64,000 bases of DNA from an uncultured Aquimarina sp. (GTDB lineage: Bacteria; Bacteroidota; Bacteroidia; Flavobacteriales; Flavobacteriaceae): contig NZ_CANLOZ010000009.1 in the NCBI RefSeq assembly GCF_947492965.1, positions 1-64,000 of the forward strand, written 5' to 3'. The position numbers and the translations under genes were made by a program. The notes beneath the pieces were generated by a model, which saw only the letters and a list, made by a program, of their open reading frames with translations, made no database searches and was not told the origin of the DNA. This document shows, piece after piece, positions 37,761 to 46,510 of the stretch. Every line of letters starts with the position of its first letter. Position 1 is the first letter of the stretch.

Positions 37761-38903
37761 CTACGCTAGTTTTTCTATAATCAAAGCGACATTACAACCC
37801 CCAAAACCAGAAGCTGTTTTTAAAACCCTTGTCAACTTTTTAGATTCATTTTTTGTAATCACATTTACAGGTTGTGAAACTCCCAACTCTTCAAAACCAA
37901 CGGATGCTATCAATTCATTATTAAGTAAACAATGTCTTGCTATGATACTCTCTATTAGCGCAGATGCTCCCAATGTATGACCGTAATATCCTTTCAGGCT
38001 ATTAAGCGGAACTTCTTGCAAGCCGGCTCGATTAAATGCAATAGCCTCCATTTCATCATTGAAAGGTGTTGCGGTTCCGTGAGCGGTTATGTAATCAATC
38101 TGCTCACTACGTAAATTAGCTTCTTTTAATGCTTTGGTAATGCTTATATACAAACCTTCACCTGTTCTTGAAGGACCAGAAATATGATTCGCATCATTAG
38201 CAGAGGCATCACCTGATATACTAATTACTTCACCGTTTATTTTATTTTTATCTGCACTTAACCAAGCAGAAGCTGCTGCTTCTCCAAGACTTATACCTGT
38301 TCTGTTTTTACAAAAAGGTTTACAAGGAGCTGCACTAACTGCTTGAAAAGAAAAGAATCCTGAAAGTGTAAATTCAGACAACAAATCTCCTCCAATAACA
38401 ATAACATCATCAAATAGTTGCGCCTGAATCATTCTTTTTCCTATTGCTAATGCCAAACCACCTGAAATACAAGCATTAGATAACACTTTTGGTGTTTGTT
38501 CTAAATCAAAATAACCTTGAATTGTTTTGGCAATACTCCCTAGATAAGCTTTATCATTTTGCTCTTTTCTAATTTCACCTATATTTCCTTTAGTTGTTGA
38601 AATCACAATCCCGCATCTAGAAATATCTAGCGAAGGATTATTGGATAAAAGTTTAGAAACAGACAAAATCATCATTTTTTCTAACTTCGAATAATCTCCA
38701 TTCTTATCATTCGAAATCGAGTTCCATGCTTCGTTCAGTTTAGTATTATCTACTACCGAACCGTAAAAGGGTGCAGACCAGATATCATTATTGTCAACTT
38801 CTTTTATTCCAATATTATTTTCCTGAAGATTCTGGAAATTTTCTTGCGTTGAAAAACCAAGAGGAGAAATAATACTATCGTCGATTAGATACACTTTTCT
38901 CAT
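37761..38903 (-). CDS. Beta-ketoacyl-ACP synthase, second copy
   Basis: A 380-residue KAS I/II-like enzyme. The ATG at 38903 forms an ATGA overlap with the thioesterase stop and is preferred over an earlier in-frame start. The catalytic residues are retained: Cys145 in LSNACISGGLA, His275 in TAHGTATPFND and His309 in YYGHTLGAS. The region around Cys145 is atypical (AC-I-SGG rather than ACASG/ACSSG), so substrate preference may differ from the other two ketosynthases. It precedes the half-KS gene, with which it may form a heterodimer. Confidence 0.88.
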   Translation of the reverse strand: MRKVYLIDDSIISPLGFSTQENFQNLQENNIGIKEVDNNDIWSAPFYGSVVDNTKLNEAWNSISNDKNGDYSKLEKMMILSVSKLLSNNPSLDISRCGIVISTTKGNIGEIRKEQNDKAYLGSIAKTIQGYFDLEQTPKVLSNACISGGLALAIGKRMIQAQLFDDVIVIGGDLLSEFTLSGFFSFQAVSAAPCKPFCKNRTGISLGEAAASAWLSADKNKINGEVISISGDASANDANHISGPSRTGEGLYISITKALKEANLRSEQIDYITAHGTATPFNDEMEAIAFNRAGLQEVPLNSLKGYYGHTLGASALIESIIARHCLLNNELIASVGFEELGVSQPVNVITKNESKKLTRVLKTASGFGGCNVALIIEKLA

Positions 38904-39346
38904 AGCAAACCAACTTTTCGTTTCCAATCAAGGAAAAATTCAGGAATACTCAGAGACATATTCCCATCCATGTCCAAAAACACTTGTGTAGTTTCACCTA
39001 CGCATACAAGCTCTTTTCTTTGGTTATAGACATTATATCTAAAAATCATTTTCGCTGCGGGACTATCTACATATATAGTTTCTACCGTAGCCACATCACC
39101 ATATTTGAGTGGTAATTTATGATCGCAATTAGAATTTACAATTGGAGTTACGTAATTATTGTCTTTAACATGTAAATAAGAAATCCCATGATTCCTTCCG
39201 AAAGCTTCTCTTCCTTCTTCAAAATATGTTATATAAATACCATGCCACACAATACTTAAAGGATCACAGTCATTAAATCTAACTCTTACCTCATGAACGT
39301 ATTTTATATCTGTAACAACCTCTTTAGACCGTTTTTTTCTTTTCAT
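38900..39346 (-). CDS. Hotdog-fold acyl thioesterase (4HBT type)
   Basis: A 148-residue 4-hydroxybenzoyl-CoA-thioesterase-like protein with an N-terminal basic stretch (MKRKKRSKE). The family motif VRFNDCDPLSIVWHGIYITYFEEGREAFGR has the catalytic Asp and the His-Gly-x-Tyr pattern. In aryl polyene loci an equivalent thioesterase is thought to release or proofread acyl-ACP intermediates. The start overlaps the ABC permease end by 23 nt and the stop overlaps the next ketosynthase by 4 nt, showing tight translational coupling. Confidence 0.88.
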   Translation of the reverse strand: MKRKKRSKEVVTDIKYVHEVRVRFNDCDPLSIVWHGIYITYFEEGREAFGRNHGISYLHVKDNNYVTPIVNSNCDHKLPLKYGDVATVETIYVDSPAAKMIFRYNVYNQRKELVCVGETTQVFLDMDGNMSLSIPEFFLDWKRKVGLL

Positions 39347-40616
39347 AGTATAATATAGCTATTACGATAGTACTAATAAAAAATACAATAAGCAAACCAA
39401 TCTCCGGAAGAATATCTCCCAGACTTCCTTTTCTTAAGAAACAATCATAAAAAGCCTCTAATCCCCAGTTCATTGGAGATACTTTAGCGATCATTTGCAT
39501 CGTATCAGGCATAGCAAAAACAGGTACCCAAACACCTCCTATTGCTGCCAACAACACTACTAAAACAGCTCCAAACGGTGCCGCTTGTTCATGTGAATTA
39601 AAGACTGTTCCTAATAAAATTCCGAGACCAATTGCTGCTAAACCCGAACTTAATGCCACCAAATACAACAATCCTAAATGGTCTCCTAAATCCAAAACGG
39701 GTAATCCTAATTTTGGAAAAACAAAAATCCCTAGCAACAAAATCAAGGTAAATTGCAATAAGCTAACCAATAGGAACAAAAATGCTTTACCCGCAATAAT
39801 GGTACCGTATTTTGCAGGAGTTGTCTGCAACCTAACAAATGTACCTTGCCCTTTTTCGTGCACAAGATTAAGTGATAAAGGTAAAATCATAAAAAAAATC
39901 GCAAATAATGTCCAAGCGGGTATATTGTGCTGTACCGAGTTAGGAAGAATATCTTCTCCCGATAACGATGGATTTATTTGATCATATTTTACAAAGTTAT
40001 CTCTATTAAAAGACTTTAGGCTTTCAGATTCTCCCAATTCTTTTTCAAAAGCTTCATAAATCGACCTAGTTTCTATACTTGCTACCAGCTTATCCACAGC
40101 GAATATAACTGAGCTTCTAAAAGTTTCCTGAGTAATCGGATCAAAATATAGTTTAACAACCTTATTAGAAGGTAGCTTTTCATCTGCCTGAGAAACTTTT
40201 AAAGAATCCTCCGTTCCTTCGAACTCTTCAAGTATTTTGGTGATATTCTTATCTATTTGTTTTTGTAATTCACTACTTAAACCTTCAGGTATTACTACTG
40301 CCAGTTGATACTCACCTGCAGCTACAAGTTGTTTTGCAGTTTCCTCAGATAAAGGAGTTTCTCCAATGGCCGAAATCGGCTCTAAAAACTCTATATCCGA
40401 AAAACTCTTTTGAATCTCTTTAGACAACTTTCCTTGATCCTTGTCTACCAATAATATATCTATTGAATTACTAGAAACGGATTTAAATGTAGCATCTTGA
40501 ATTAGTGTTATAGTGATCACCAATATAATTGGCATAATAAAAAGGATAACTAACCCTCCAGGATCTCGAAGCAGTAGTAAAAATTCTTTTTTTATGGATG
40601 CTAAAAACCTATGCAT
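39324..40616 (-). CDS. ABC-2 type transporter permease
   Basis: A 430-residue membrane protein of the ABC-2 family. One N-terminal transmembrane helix lies at about residues 20-37. A large extracytoplasmic domain spans 40-215, and a C-terminal cluster of five or six helices (from about 225) contains FMILPLSLNLVHEKGQGTFVRLQTTP and the PLEAAPFG-like gate motif (HEQAAPFGAV). It overlaps its ATPase gene by 8 nt. In flexirubin loci this exporter is presumed to move the pigment or its lipid-linked precursor out of the cytoplasm; substrate is inferred from context. Confidence 0.9.
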   Translation of the reverse strand: MHRFLASIKKEFLLLLRDPGGLVILFIMPIILVITITLIQDATFKSVSSNSIDILLVDKDQGKLSKEIQKSFSDIEFLEPISAIGETPLSEETAKQLVAAGEYQLAVVIPEGLSSELQKQIDKNITKILEEFEGTEDSLKVSQADEKLPSNKVVKLYFDPITQETFRSSVIFAVDKLVASIETRSIYEAFEKELGESESLKSFNRDNFVKYDQINPSLSGEDILPNSVQHNIPAWTLFAIFFMILPLSLNLVHEKGQGTFVRLQTTPAKYGTIIAGKAFLFLLVSLLQFTLILLLGIFVFPKLGLPVLDLGDHLGLLYLVALSSGLAAIGLGILLGTVFNSHEQAAPFGAVLVVLLAAIGGVWVPVFAMPDTMQMIAKVSPMNWGLEAFYDCFLRKGSLGDILPEIGLLIVFFISTIVIAILYYEKKKTV

Positions 40617-41367
40617 AATCCCTAAGTTCTCTTCCTGTTAATTCAATAAAAACATCTTCTAGATTTCGTGCATCTTTTGTATCTGAAATAAGCTTAGCAG
40701 GGGTATTCTCTGCAATGATTTTTCCAGAATCGATGATACCTACCAGTGAACATAAATCCTGAGCTTCTCTTAAATGATGTGAAGTATAAATAATCGTAGT
40801 TCCTGTAGCATTAAGTTCTTTTAATTTGGCTGTAATTGCCTGCTTTGACTGTACATCTACACCAACAGTAGGTTCGTCTAAAAACAAGAGTTTAGGATCA
40901 TGAAGTATCCCTGCTATTAGATTTACCCTTCTTTTCATCCCACCAGAAAATGTTTTAATTTTTTTATCTGCAAATGGCAGCAGTCCTAATGCTTCTAGAT
41001 GAGAAGAAATAATTGGTTTTAGTTGAGCTTTCGTCATTCCGAACATACTTCCAAAATAGAATAAATTCTCTCTAGCTGTTAATTTAGAATATAAAGCATA
41101 TTCTTGTGGAACAACACCTATTTGTTTCTGAATTTCTTTGGTTTCCTGTTTTAAATCTTTACCAAAAATCGAAACGTCTCCAGATGATGGTTTTATAAGA
41201 CCGCACAAAATAGATATTAATGTAGTTTTACCAGCACCATTGGGTCCAAGCAAGCCATAGACCTCTCCGCTTTCGATTTCAAGATTCACATCATCTAAAG
41301 AAAGAAAAGTAGCTCCTTTATACTGTTTGGATATATTTTTTATTTGAATAAGAGGATTTTGATCCAT
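40609..41367 (-). CDS. ABC transporter ATP-binding protein
   Basis: A 252-residue ABC ATPase. Walker A GPNGAGKTT is at residues 40-48, the Q-loop (GVVPQEYALY) near 87, the signature FSGGMKRRVNL near 139, and Walker B LLFLDEPTVGVD near 160, followed by the switch His (YTSHHLREAQ). It pairs with the ABC-2 permease downstream. Full catalytic motifs indicate an active export pump. Confidence 0.95.
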   Translation of the reverse strand: MDQNPLIQIKNISKQYKGATFLSLDDVNLEIESGEVYGLLGPNGAGKTTLISILCGLIKPSSGDVSIFGKDLKQETKEIQKQIGVVPQEYALYSKLTARENLFYFGSMFGMTKAQLKPIISSHLEALGLLPFADKKIKTFSGGMKRRVNLIAGILHDPKLLFLDEPTVGVDVQSKQAITAKLKELNATGTTIIYTSHHLREAQDLCSLVGIIDSGKIIAENTPAKLISDTKDARNLEDVFIELTGRELRDYA

Positions 41368-41374
41368 CTCACAA

Positions 41375-42373
41375 CTATTTAATTGCTCTCTTCAGATCTA
41401 AAAAGAAAGCTCTCTCTGCCAATCCAATTGCATCTAGTTTATCCGCAATTTTATTATATGCATCAGTTTCTCTACTTCTGTTTTTATATAATCTGGAAGC
41501 ATCAATTGCAAAATCTCTCCATTGATCTCCTATAGCAGTCATTTCTACAGACAACTCAGCCAATCTTGGATTCTCCATAATTACAGAAGCCTCTTGTAAA
41601 AAAGCGGCAAAAATAAATCTAAAACCTCCTCCACCAGTTCCTATTTCTTCTTGCATACGTACCAACTGACCAAGATAATGATTGGTTTTCTTTACCCCTA
41701 TTTTATCAGGCCATTTACGAATACGCTTCGCAACATATCTTATTCCTCGAAATCCAACAAGCGGTACCGGAGCTAACATATGCCTATACGCCTGTTTAAT
41801 TCCCTTTGTTATCGCTTTTTTAAGATCTACATCATTTGGTAATTCTGTGGGATAGTAGATATGCCCTTTTGGAGCAAATGGCCCTTTTGCAAAACGCACT
41901 TTTTCTAATTCTTTTGCAGACAGCGTCGTTACCTGAGGCATTACTGGATCGCTTATTAAGTAATCTCCTCCATCTTTTCCATACACGACCAAATTATGTG
42001 CATTAAAATGAAAACGGTACTCATCAGGAAAGTAAGTAAGATTATACACTCCAACCTGTAATCCTACTGGGTTATTTTTTGATAATTCTGCATCTAATGT
42101 TTGCTGTGCCTTCTCTTTAGAATTAAATTTATGTCGCTTAATTTTGAAGCCTAGCCTTTTACTTACTCTAGAAAAGATAAATCCAGGAACAGGTCTAAAA
42201 CTGAACATTGGTGCAAAATTCACCTTAATAAATGGTATATATATAAAAAAGACTCCAGAAGCTATCCCAAACACCATTGGTTCACTCACCTTAAGTCCAT
42301 TATAATTTAATAAATTCGAAACCACCCCATTTTCACAATGAGCGGATTGATTGTGTTCAAAGTTTATTTTCAA
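41375..42373 (-). CDS. BtrH-like acyltransferase (papain-like fold)
   Basis: A 332-residue protein with a BtrH N-terminal domain. BtrH in butirosin biosynthesis transfers an acyl group from an acyl carrier protein to an amine. A plausible papain-type triad is visible: Cys13 in SAHCENGVVSNLL, His126 in FHFNAHNLVVYG and Asp142 in YLISDPVMP. The C-terminal DUF4872-like region (about 200-330) is helical. In flexirubins a polyene carboxylate is esterified to a dialkylresorcinol phenol, so an ACP-dependent acyltransferase of this type is a good candidate for that ester bond. The gene overlaps the preceding small gene by 4 nt. Confidence 0.8.
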   Translation of the reverse strand: MKINFEHNQSAHCENGVVSNLLNYNGLKVSEPMVFGIASGVFFIYIPFIKVNFAPMFSFRPVPGFIFSRVSKRLGFKIKRHKFNSKEKAQQTLDAELSKNNPVGLQVGVYNLTYFPDEYRFHFNAHNLVVYGKDGGDYLISDPVMPQVTTLSAKELEKVRFAKGPFAPKGHIYYPTELPNDVDLKKAITKGIKQAYRHMLAPVPLVGFRGIRYVAKRIRKWPDKIGVKKTNHYLGQLVRMQEEIGTGGGGFRFIFAAFLQEASVIMENPRLAELSVEMTAIGDQWRDFAIDASRLYKNRSRETDAYNKIADKLDAIGLAERAFFLDLKRAIK

Positions 42374-42771
42374 ATCTTTGGATTTTTAAGTTCTTCTAAA
42401 GAAATTTCGAAAGCTTCAGCGTATTTTTTAAGTGTTTTATCACTTAATTTTTTAAAAGTTTTTGCTTTCAAATGTCTTTTCACCTTCCACTGCCAGATAC
42501 CAACATAACCAGATAACACTACTACATCCATACGCTGGGATTCCATATAGTAAGCTATTGGACTGAGCTCTCCTTCTTTTATTTTTTGGATTGTTTCTTG
42601 TAGCTGTTCCTCGATTAAATCTAAAGATTCATTTAAAGCAATGGTCTTTGCTTCCCAACCCGAACTAAGTGCCTTACCGTATTTACCATCCTTATCTACA
42701 GCATATACAACTTCTTTCATATTTGTATGAGAGAAACAACTTTCATCCTGAGGTACTTCTTCTTTTTTCAT
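42370..42771 (-). CDS. Small conserved-looking protein coupled to the BtrH-like gene
   Basis: A 133-residue, soluble, Lys/Glu-rich protein, not recognised. The centre is helical (NESLDLIEEQLQETIQKIKEGELSPIAYYMESQRMD). The second half resembles a short helix-turn-helix-like segment (LKAKTFKKLSDKTLKKYAEAFEISLEELKN), although DNA binding is not established. Its 4-nt overlap with the BtrH-like gene suggests the two products act together, for instance as a chaperone or subunit. Confidence 0.65.
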   Translation of the reverse strand: MKKEEVPQDESCFSHTNMKEVVYAVDKDGKYGKALSSGWEAKTIALNESLDLIEEQLQETIQKIKEGELSPIAYYMESQRMDVVVLSGYVGIWQWKVKRHLKAKTFKKLSDKTLKKYAEAFEISLEELKNPKI

Positions 42772-42807
42772 CCTAATTTAGATTTAAAAGTTTCTAAAAA
42801 TGTAAGA

Positions 42808-43272
42808 TCATTGTGAATCCACAATAATGGTCTTCATCTCAGAAGATGCTAGCAAATTACCTTCTGTATCTTTTACTTCGATTTTCACCAAAGACACTAA
42901 CATAATTTCAGCTATAATTTCTACTGTAGTAACTAATTCTGTGCCAACTTTAGGCAGTTCATGGATTGTAGCGTGTTTTATAGACCCAATAAAACCTGTT
43001 TTAGGTTTATCATCTTTTCCTCTTTTTATATAACCTCTATAACCTCTATGCAGCGCTATGCTCTGCGCCATGTTTTCAATTAAACCGCCTTCTGTAAAAT
43101 ATCCGTTATTGGTAAGAATGTTGGTTTCAGAAATTTTATAACCAGAAACTACTTTATCAGGATCAAAATAGAGCAACTTGTCTATCATTACAAAAGGATC
43201 CTTTTGCGGAATTAATTTTTTGATTAAATCAATATCTGTGATTTCCTCTTGTAATTGATTATTCATTAGCAA
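42808..43272 (-). CDS. 3-hydroxyacyl-ACP dehydratase-like hotdog protein
   Basis: A 154-residue hotdog-fold protein related to the ApeI/FabZ dehydratase class: IPQKDPFVMIDKLLYFDPDKVVSGYKI at the start, NNGYFTEGGLIENMAQSIALH with the central helix, and a C-terminal strand pair. The canonical GHFP His is not obvious in the first part, and the catalytic Glu may be in GLIENMAQS, as in polyene-cluster dehydratases. It overlaps the end of darB by 7 nt, which suggests service in the dialkylresorcinol branch. Confidence 0.82.
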   Translation of the reverse strand: MLMNNQLQEEITDIDLIKKLIPQKDPFVMIDKLLYFDPDKVVSGYKISETNILTNNGYFTEGGLIENMAQSIALHRGYRGYIKRGKDDKPKTGFIGSIKHATIHELPKVGTELVTTVEIIAEIMLVSLVKIEVKDTEGNLLASSEMKTIIVDSQ

Positions 43273-44399
43273 ACTGTTAGTAGAATATGAAAATACGAAA
43301 AACGACCACTTTCTGGGACGAGTAATAATATTTTTTCACCTTTTTTTAACTTCCCTGAATTTTTCAATTCATCTACCATTAAATAAATAGATGCCGAACC
43401 TACATTACCAACGTCCTTTAAGTTTGTGAACCATTTTTCTTTGGAAATCCCAATACCTTGCTCCTTCATTTCATCATCTAACTTACCTTCAAAATAAAAT
43501 GATGACATATGCGGTAAAAAATAATTTACATCGTTTATATCCAAATCATTTTTCGTTATCGCATCTTTAAGGCTAAGAATAGCTTTTTTAACAACATGCT
43601 CATCTAGAACTTTCACATCTTGTTTCAAAGAAAAGATAGAATCATTAAGCCAATCTTTAGGAGTATAATCCGTCCATGGTTTTAGAGAACCATCTTCTTG
43701 TTTTTCTCCACCAGCATACATACATGCCTCTAATTCATATGCATATGAATATGCTTGCATCCAATCAATTCTTAAAGAAAGATCATCACCTGGTTCTGAT
43801 TCTAACAAAAATGCACCCGCACCATCAGATAACATCCATCGTAGAAAATCTTTTTTAAAACCTATAACTGGAGTTTCTTCCAAACTCTTAAGATTTTCTA
43901 TCTCCTCATTATATTTTTGCGATTGCATCCAACTGGACGATCGTTCGGATCCCGTACATATTGCGTTATTCGTGTTCCCAGATTTTACAGAAAGAAAACC
44001 ATATTTTAATGCACTCATTCCTGAACAACAAACTCCAGAAGCAGAATTAAGCTCGATACTTTCGGTATCTAATAATCCATGCACCATAGAAGCGTGCGAA
44101 GGCAATAAATTATCGGGACCAGTAGTTCCACAAGAAAGCAACTCTATTTGTTTTTCGGTAAAACCGTCTTTACACAAACTTTTAATTGCTTCTTTAGTAA
44201 GTTCTGCATTATTATGAGTTACATTACCTTCTTTATCTACAGCATAATATCTTTGTTTAATACCATTATTTCTTAGTACTATTCGCCTTGCTCTGGAAGG
44301 TTGATCATCAATCATACCTAGTCTCTTTTCCATTTCATCATTCGAGACTGGCTCATTTGGCAAGAAATGCCCTGTTTTTGTTATGTAAACGTTCTTCAT
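43266..44399 (-). CDS. darB: Dialkylresorcinol-forming ketosynthase DarB (KAS III-like)
   Basis: A 377-residue KAS III-like enzyme with the Cys-His-Asn triad at Cys125 (SGVCCSGMSA), His297 (NYFLPHMSS) and Asn332 (VGNVGSASIY). In characterised dialkylresorcinol pathways DarB condenses two beta-oxoacyl or related intermediates, and with DarA yields the 2,5-dialkylresorcinol ring. The gene sits 12 nt downstream of darA, so the two are co-transcribed. The DarB call rests on KAS III homology plus adjacency to darA. Confidence 0.88.
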   Translation of the reverse strand: MKNVYITKTGHFLPNEPVSNDEMEKRLGMIDDQPSRARRIVLRNNGIKQRYYAVDKEGNVTHNNAELTKEAIKSLCKDGFTEKQIELLSCGTTGPDNLLPSHASMVHGLLDTESIELNSASGVCCSGMSALKYGFLSVKSGNTNNAICTGSERSSSWMQSQKYNEEIENLKSLEETPVIGFKKDFLRWMLSDGAGAFLLESEPGDDLSLRIDWMQAYSYAYELEACMYAGGEKQEDGSLKPWTDYTPKDWLNDSIFSLKQDVKVLDEHVVKKAILSLKDAITKNDLDINDVNYFLPHMSSFYFEGKLDDEMKEQGIGISKEKWFTNLKDVGNVGSASIYLMVDELKNSGKLKKGEKILLLVPESGRFSYFHILLTVC

Positions 44400-44411
44400 A
44401 AAAGTGGTTAC

Positions 44412-45335
44412 CTACCTTAATCTTACTGATTGATAATATTTAATATCCTTTTTTATGCGTGCATAAAAAGGTACATAAGTCAACAAAAATATAATAAAAA
44501 CTATAGGTACAAAAACCCAAATAGCAAATTGTAGATAATACTGGAAAAAGTTTAACCATTTTTGTCTCCTTTTAGGAGATTTCAACCCCACCTTATATAT
44601 ATGAGCTGACCACTTACTAAATATATGATTTCCAGATTTATCTGATCTTATTAAAAAAGGTTTTATTGTTACTGCACCATCATTTACCAAGTCCTTTTGC
44701 AGTTGTTCATAATTTTCTTTAAAAAGATGTCTTTTTATGATAATTCCAAATTTATCCGCCTCATTAATATCTTTATCAGAAACACCAGGTTTTGGAAAAA
44801 TACCCAGGTACTTTGTTTTTTTACCACTCATCATCCAATGAACAATAGTGATTACACTGATATGGTTCCAATGCCGATCTACAAAAGCAATATTACCTAC
44901 TAATTTAGCCTTACAATCTACCAATAATCTTTTTACCTTTTCCTGAGTTAAAATCCACATGTTTCTAGATGCATTCACGGTAATTACAGGTGTATCTTTC
45001 AACAAAATCTTCGCATCATCTCCCTTCAAAAATGAATTTATAGGGATAGAAGGCGAAAGATACCAGACAGTATACCCTAGAATGATTAGGTCATATTTTT
45101 TCTTCTTAATTTCATCAGGAATAGGAATATTTGGCTTTGGTATTTGCAAATATGATTCCGGAAATACTTGAAGAAAATCTTTCTTATTCCATGGAAATTG
45201 ATAAGGATCTTCTGGACAAATTTGATGCGTAGTAACGGTACAGTTATTTTCCCTTTCTAAGGGTTTTATCAAATTAGATAAAATATCTCCAAGTTGCCCG
45301 CTTTGACTGTAATATAATACCAATATATTTTTCAT
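44412..45335 (-). CDS. darA: Dialkylresorcinol condensing enzyme DarA
   Basis: A 307-residue protein matching the DarA family, which works with DarB in dialkylresorcinol formation. It begins with a flavodoxin-like motif ILVLYYSQSGQLGDILSNLI, continues with LIILGYTVWYLSPSIPINSFL, and has a C-terminal hydrophobic helix (about residues 270-292, YYLQFAIWVFVPIVFIIFLL) followed by a basic end. The protein is therefore likely membrane-attached at its C-terminus. It starts 3 nt after the acyltransferase gene and is the strongest marker that this locus makes the resorcinol half of flexirubin. Confidence 0.9.
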   Translation of the reverse strand: MKNILVLYYSQSGQLGDILSNLIKPLERENNCTVTTHQICPEDPYQFPWNKKDFLQVFPESYLQIPKPNIPIPDEIKKKKYDLIILGYTVWYLSPSIPINSFLKGDDAKILLKDTPVITVNASRNMWILTQEKVKRLLVDCKAKLVGNIAFVDRHWNHISVITIVHWMMSGKKTKYLGIFPKPGVSDKDINEADKFGIIIKRHLFKENYEQLQKDLVNDGAVTIKPFLIRSDKSGNHIFSKWSAHIYKVGLKSPKRRQKWLNFFQYYLQFAIWVFVPIVFIIFLLTYVPFYARIKKDIKYYQSVRLR

Positions 45336-45338
45336 ATG

Positions 45339-46229
45339 TTAGGTATTAATATCTTCCCAATAGTCGTAATAATTAAACCACTGCAATGGGTATTTCTTAA
45401 GCATGATTTCTGTGTATCTTATATATTCTTTTAACACATGACTAGGTTTTACTGAAGCTTCAGTAAATTCTGGCTCTCTGGCATATAAGTTATATTCTTT
45501 ACCTTTTCCTTTCATTATATACATATAAAGGATAGGCTTCTTTTTACGAGCAGCTAACTTATAAGGTCCAGAAGGAAACTTGACTGGTTTACCAAGAAAT
45601 TCTTGTTCTATAAACTGAATACCTTCTACATATCTATCTGCAGCGAAAACAATAACTTCTCCGTTGGACAATACCTCATTCATTTCGAAAATATGAGACA
45701 TATCTTCTTTAATCACAATAAACTTCATGGTGGTATCTGTGGAAACTGCTCCAACGAATTGTTTGATTTGTTCATTTTCCTGATCCGTAACAATCAAATT
45801 CACACCAGTATCCGTCATGTCAAACTCATCAAAAAAATAACGAGCAATATTAAAACTTCCAACGTGACCACTAAAAACAACTCCGCCTTCTTTCCGCTCT
45901 AATAATCTCTGAATTTTTTCTCTACCATCATATGTAAAACTAAACTTATCTTTAAGTCCATAGGAAATAGCAGTCCTATCGATAAGGGTTTGCCCAAAAA
46001 CAAAATAGTTTTTGTAAACACTTATTATAGATTTTATAGTAGATTGGCCAAGTCTTTTATTAAAAAAATAAAAACTTGATTTCGTAGAAGAAAAAGAGAA
46101 GACCAAATAGTAAGCTGCTACAAATACCAAAATGGTATATGCAGCATTAAGCCCAAGATACTTGATAAAAAATATAAAAATTCTATAACCTAAAGGTGTA
46201 CCTTTAGCCTTACCTTCCCATTGGGCCAT
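45339..46229 (-). CDS. LpxL/HtrB-like membrane acyltransferase
   Basis: A 296-residue protein with an N-terminal membrane helix (about residues 28-46) and the lysophospholipid/lipid A acyltransferase fold. The catalytic box reads SGHVGSFNIARYFF, with His122 and, five residues on, Asn127 instead of the usual Asp or Glu of the His-x4-D/E motif. Other motifs, such as ADRYVEG and FPSGPYKLAARKKKPI, are retained. It may transfer the polyene acyl chain or may have altered chemistry. It lies between an ACP gene and darA with 3-9 nt spacings. Confidence 0.83.
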   Translation of the reverse strand: MAQWEGKAKGTPLGYRIFIFFIKYLGLNAAYTILVFVAAYYLVFSFSSTKSSFYFFNKRLGQSTIKSIISVYKNYFVFGQTLIDRTAISYGLKDKFSFTYDGREKIQRLLERKEGGVVFSGHVGSFNIARYFFDEFDMTDTGVNLIVTDQENEQIKQFVGAVSTDTTMKFIVIKEDMSHIFEMNEVLSNGEVIVFAADRYVEGIQFIEQEFLGKPVKFPSGPYKLAARKKKPILYMYIMKGKGKEYNLYAREPEFTEASVKPSHVLKEYIRYTEIMLKKYPLQWFNYYDYWEDINT

Positions 46230-46238
46230 TGCAGTCTT

Positions 46239-46487
46239 TTAAATATTGACTTTACGTTCTATTAAATCATAAAAATCTTGGAAGCTCTCGACACCTACAA
46301 AGTCATCTCCTACTAACTTTACTCCGAAAGTAGCTTCTATAGCCACAACAAGATCAACATAATCTAAACTATCTAAATCTAAGGTTTCTTTAAGGTTTGC
46401 TTCAGGAGCTATCTCATCTGCTTCAACCTCGAATTCTTCAATCAAAAAGTCATCAACTTTTTCGACAATTACACTTGTTTCCATCAT
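46239..46487 (-). CDS. Acyl carrier protein (second copy)
   Basis: An 82-residue acyl carrier protein with the phosphopantetheine Ser40 in DLDSLDYVDLVVAIE. It is acidic and typical in length. It lies between a KAS II-like gene and the LpxL-like acyltransferase, near darA and darB, so it probably carries the precursor chains for the dialkylresorcinol or the acyl group used by the neighbouring acyltransferase. Confidence 0.93.
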   Translation of the reverse strand: MMETSVIVEKVDDFLIEEFEVEADEIAPEANLKETLDLDSLDYVDLVVAIEATFGVKLVGDDFVGVESFQDFYDLIERKVNI

Positions 46488-46510
46488 CTTTCTAGTAATT
46501 TTTTTCTATC

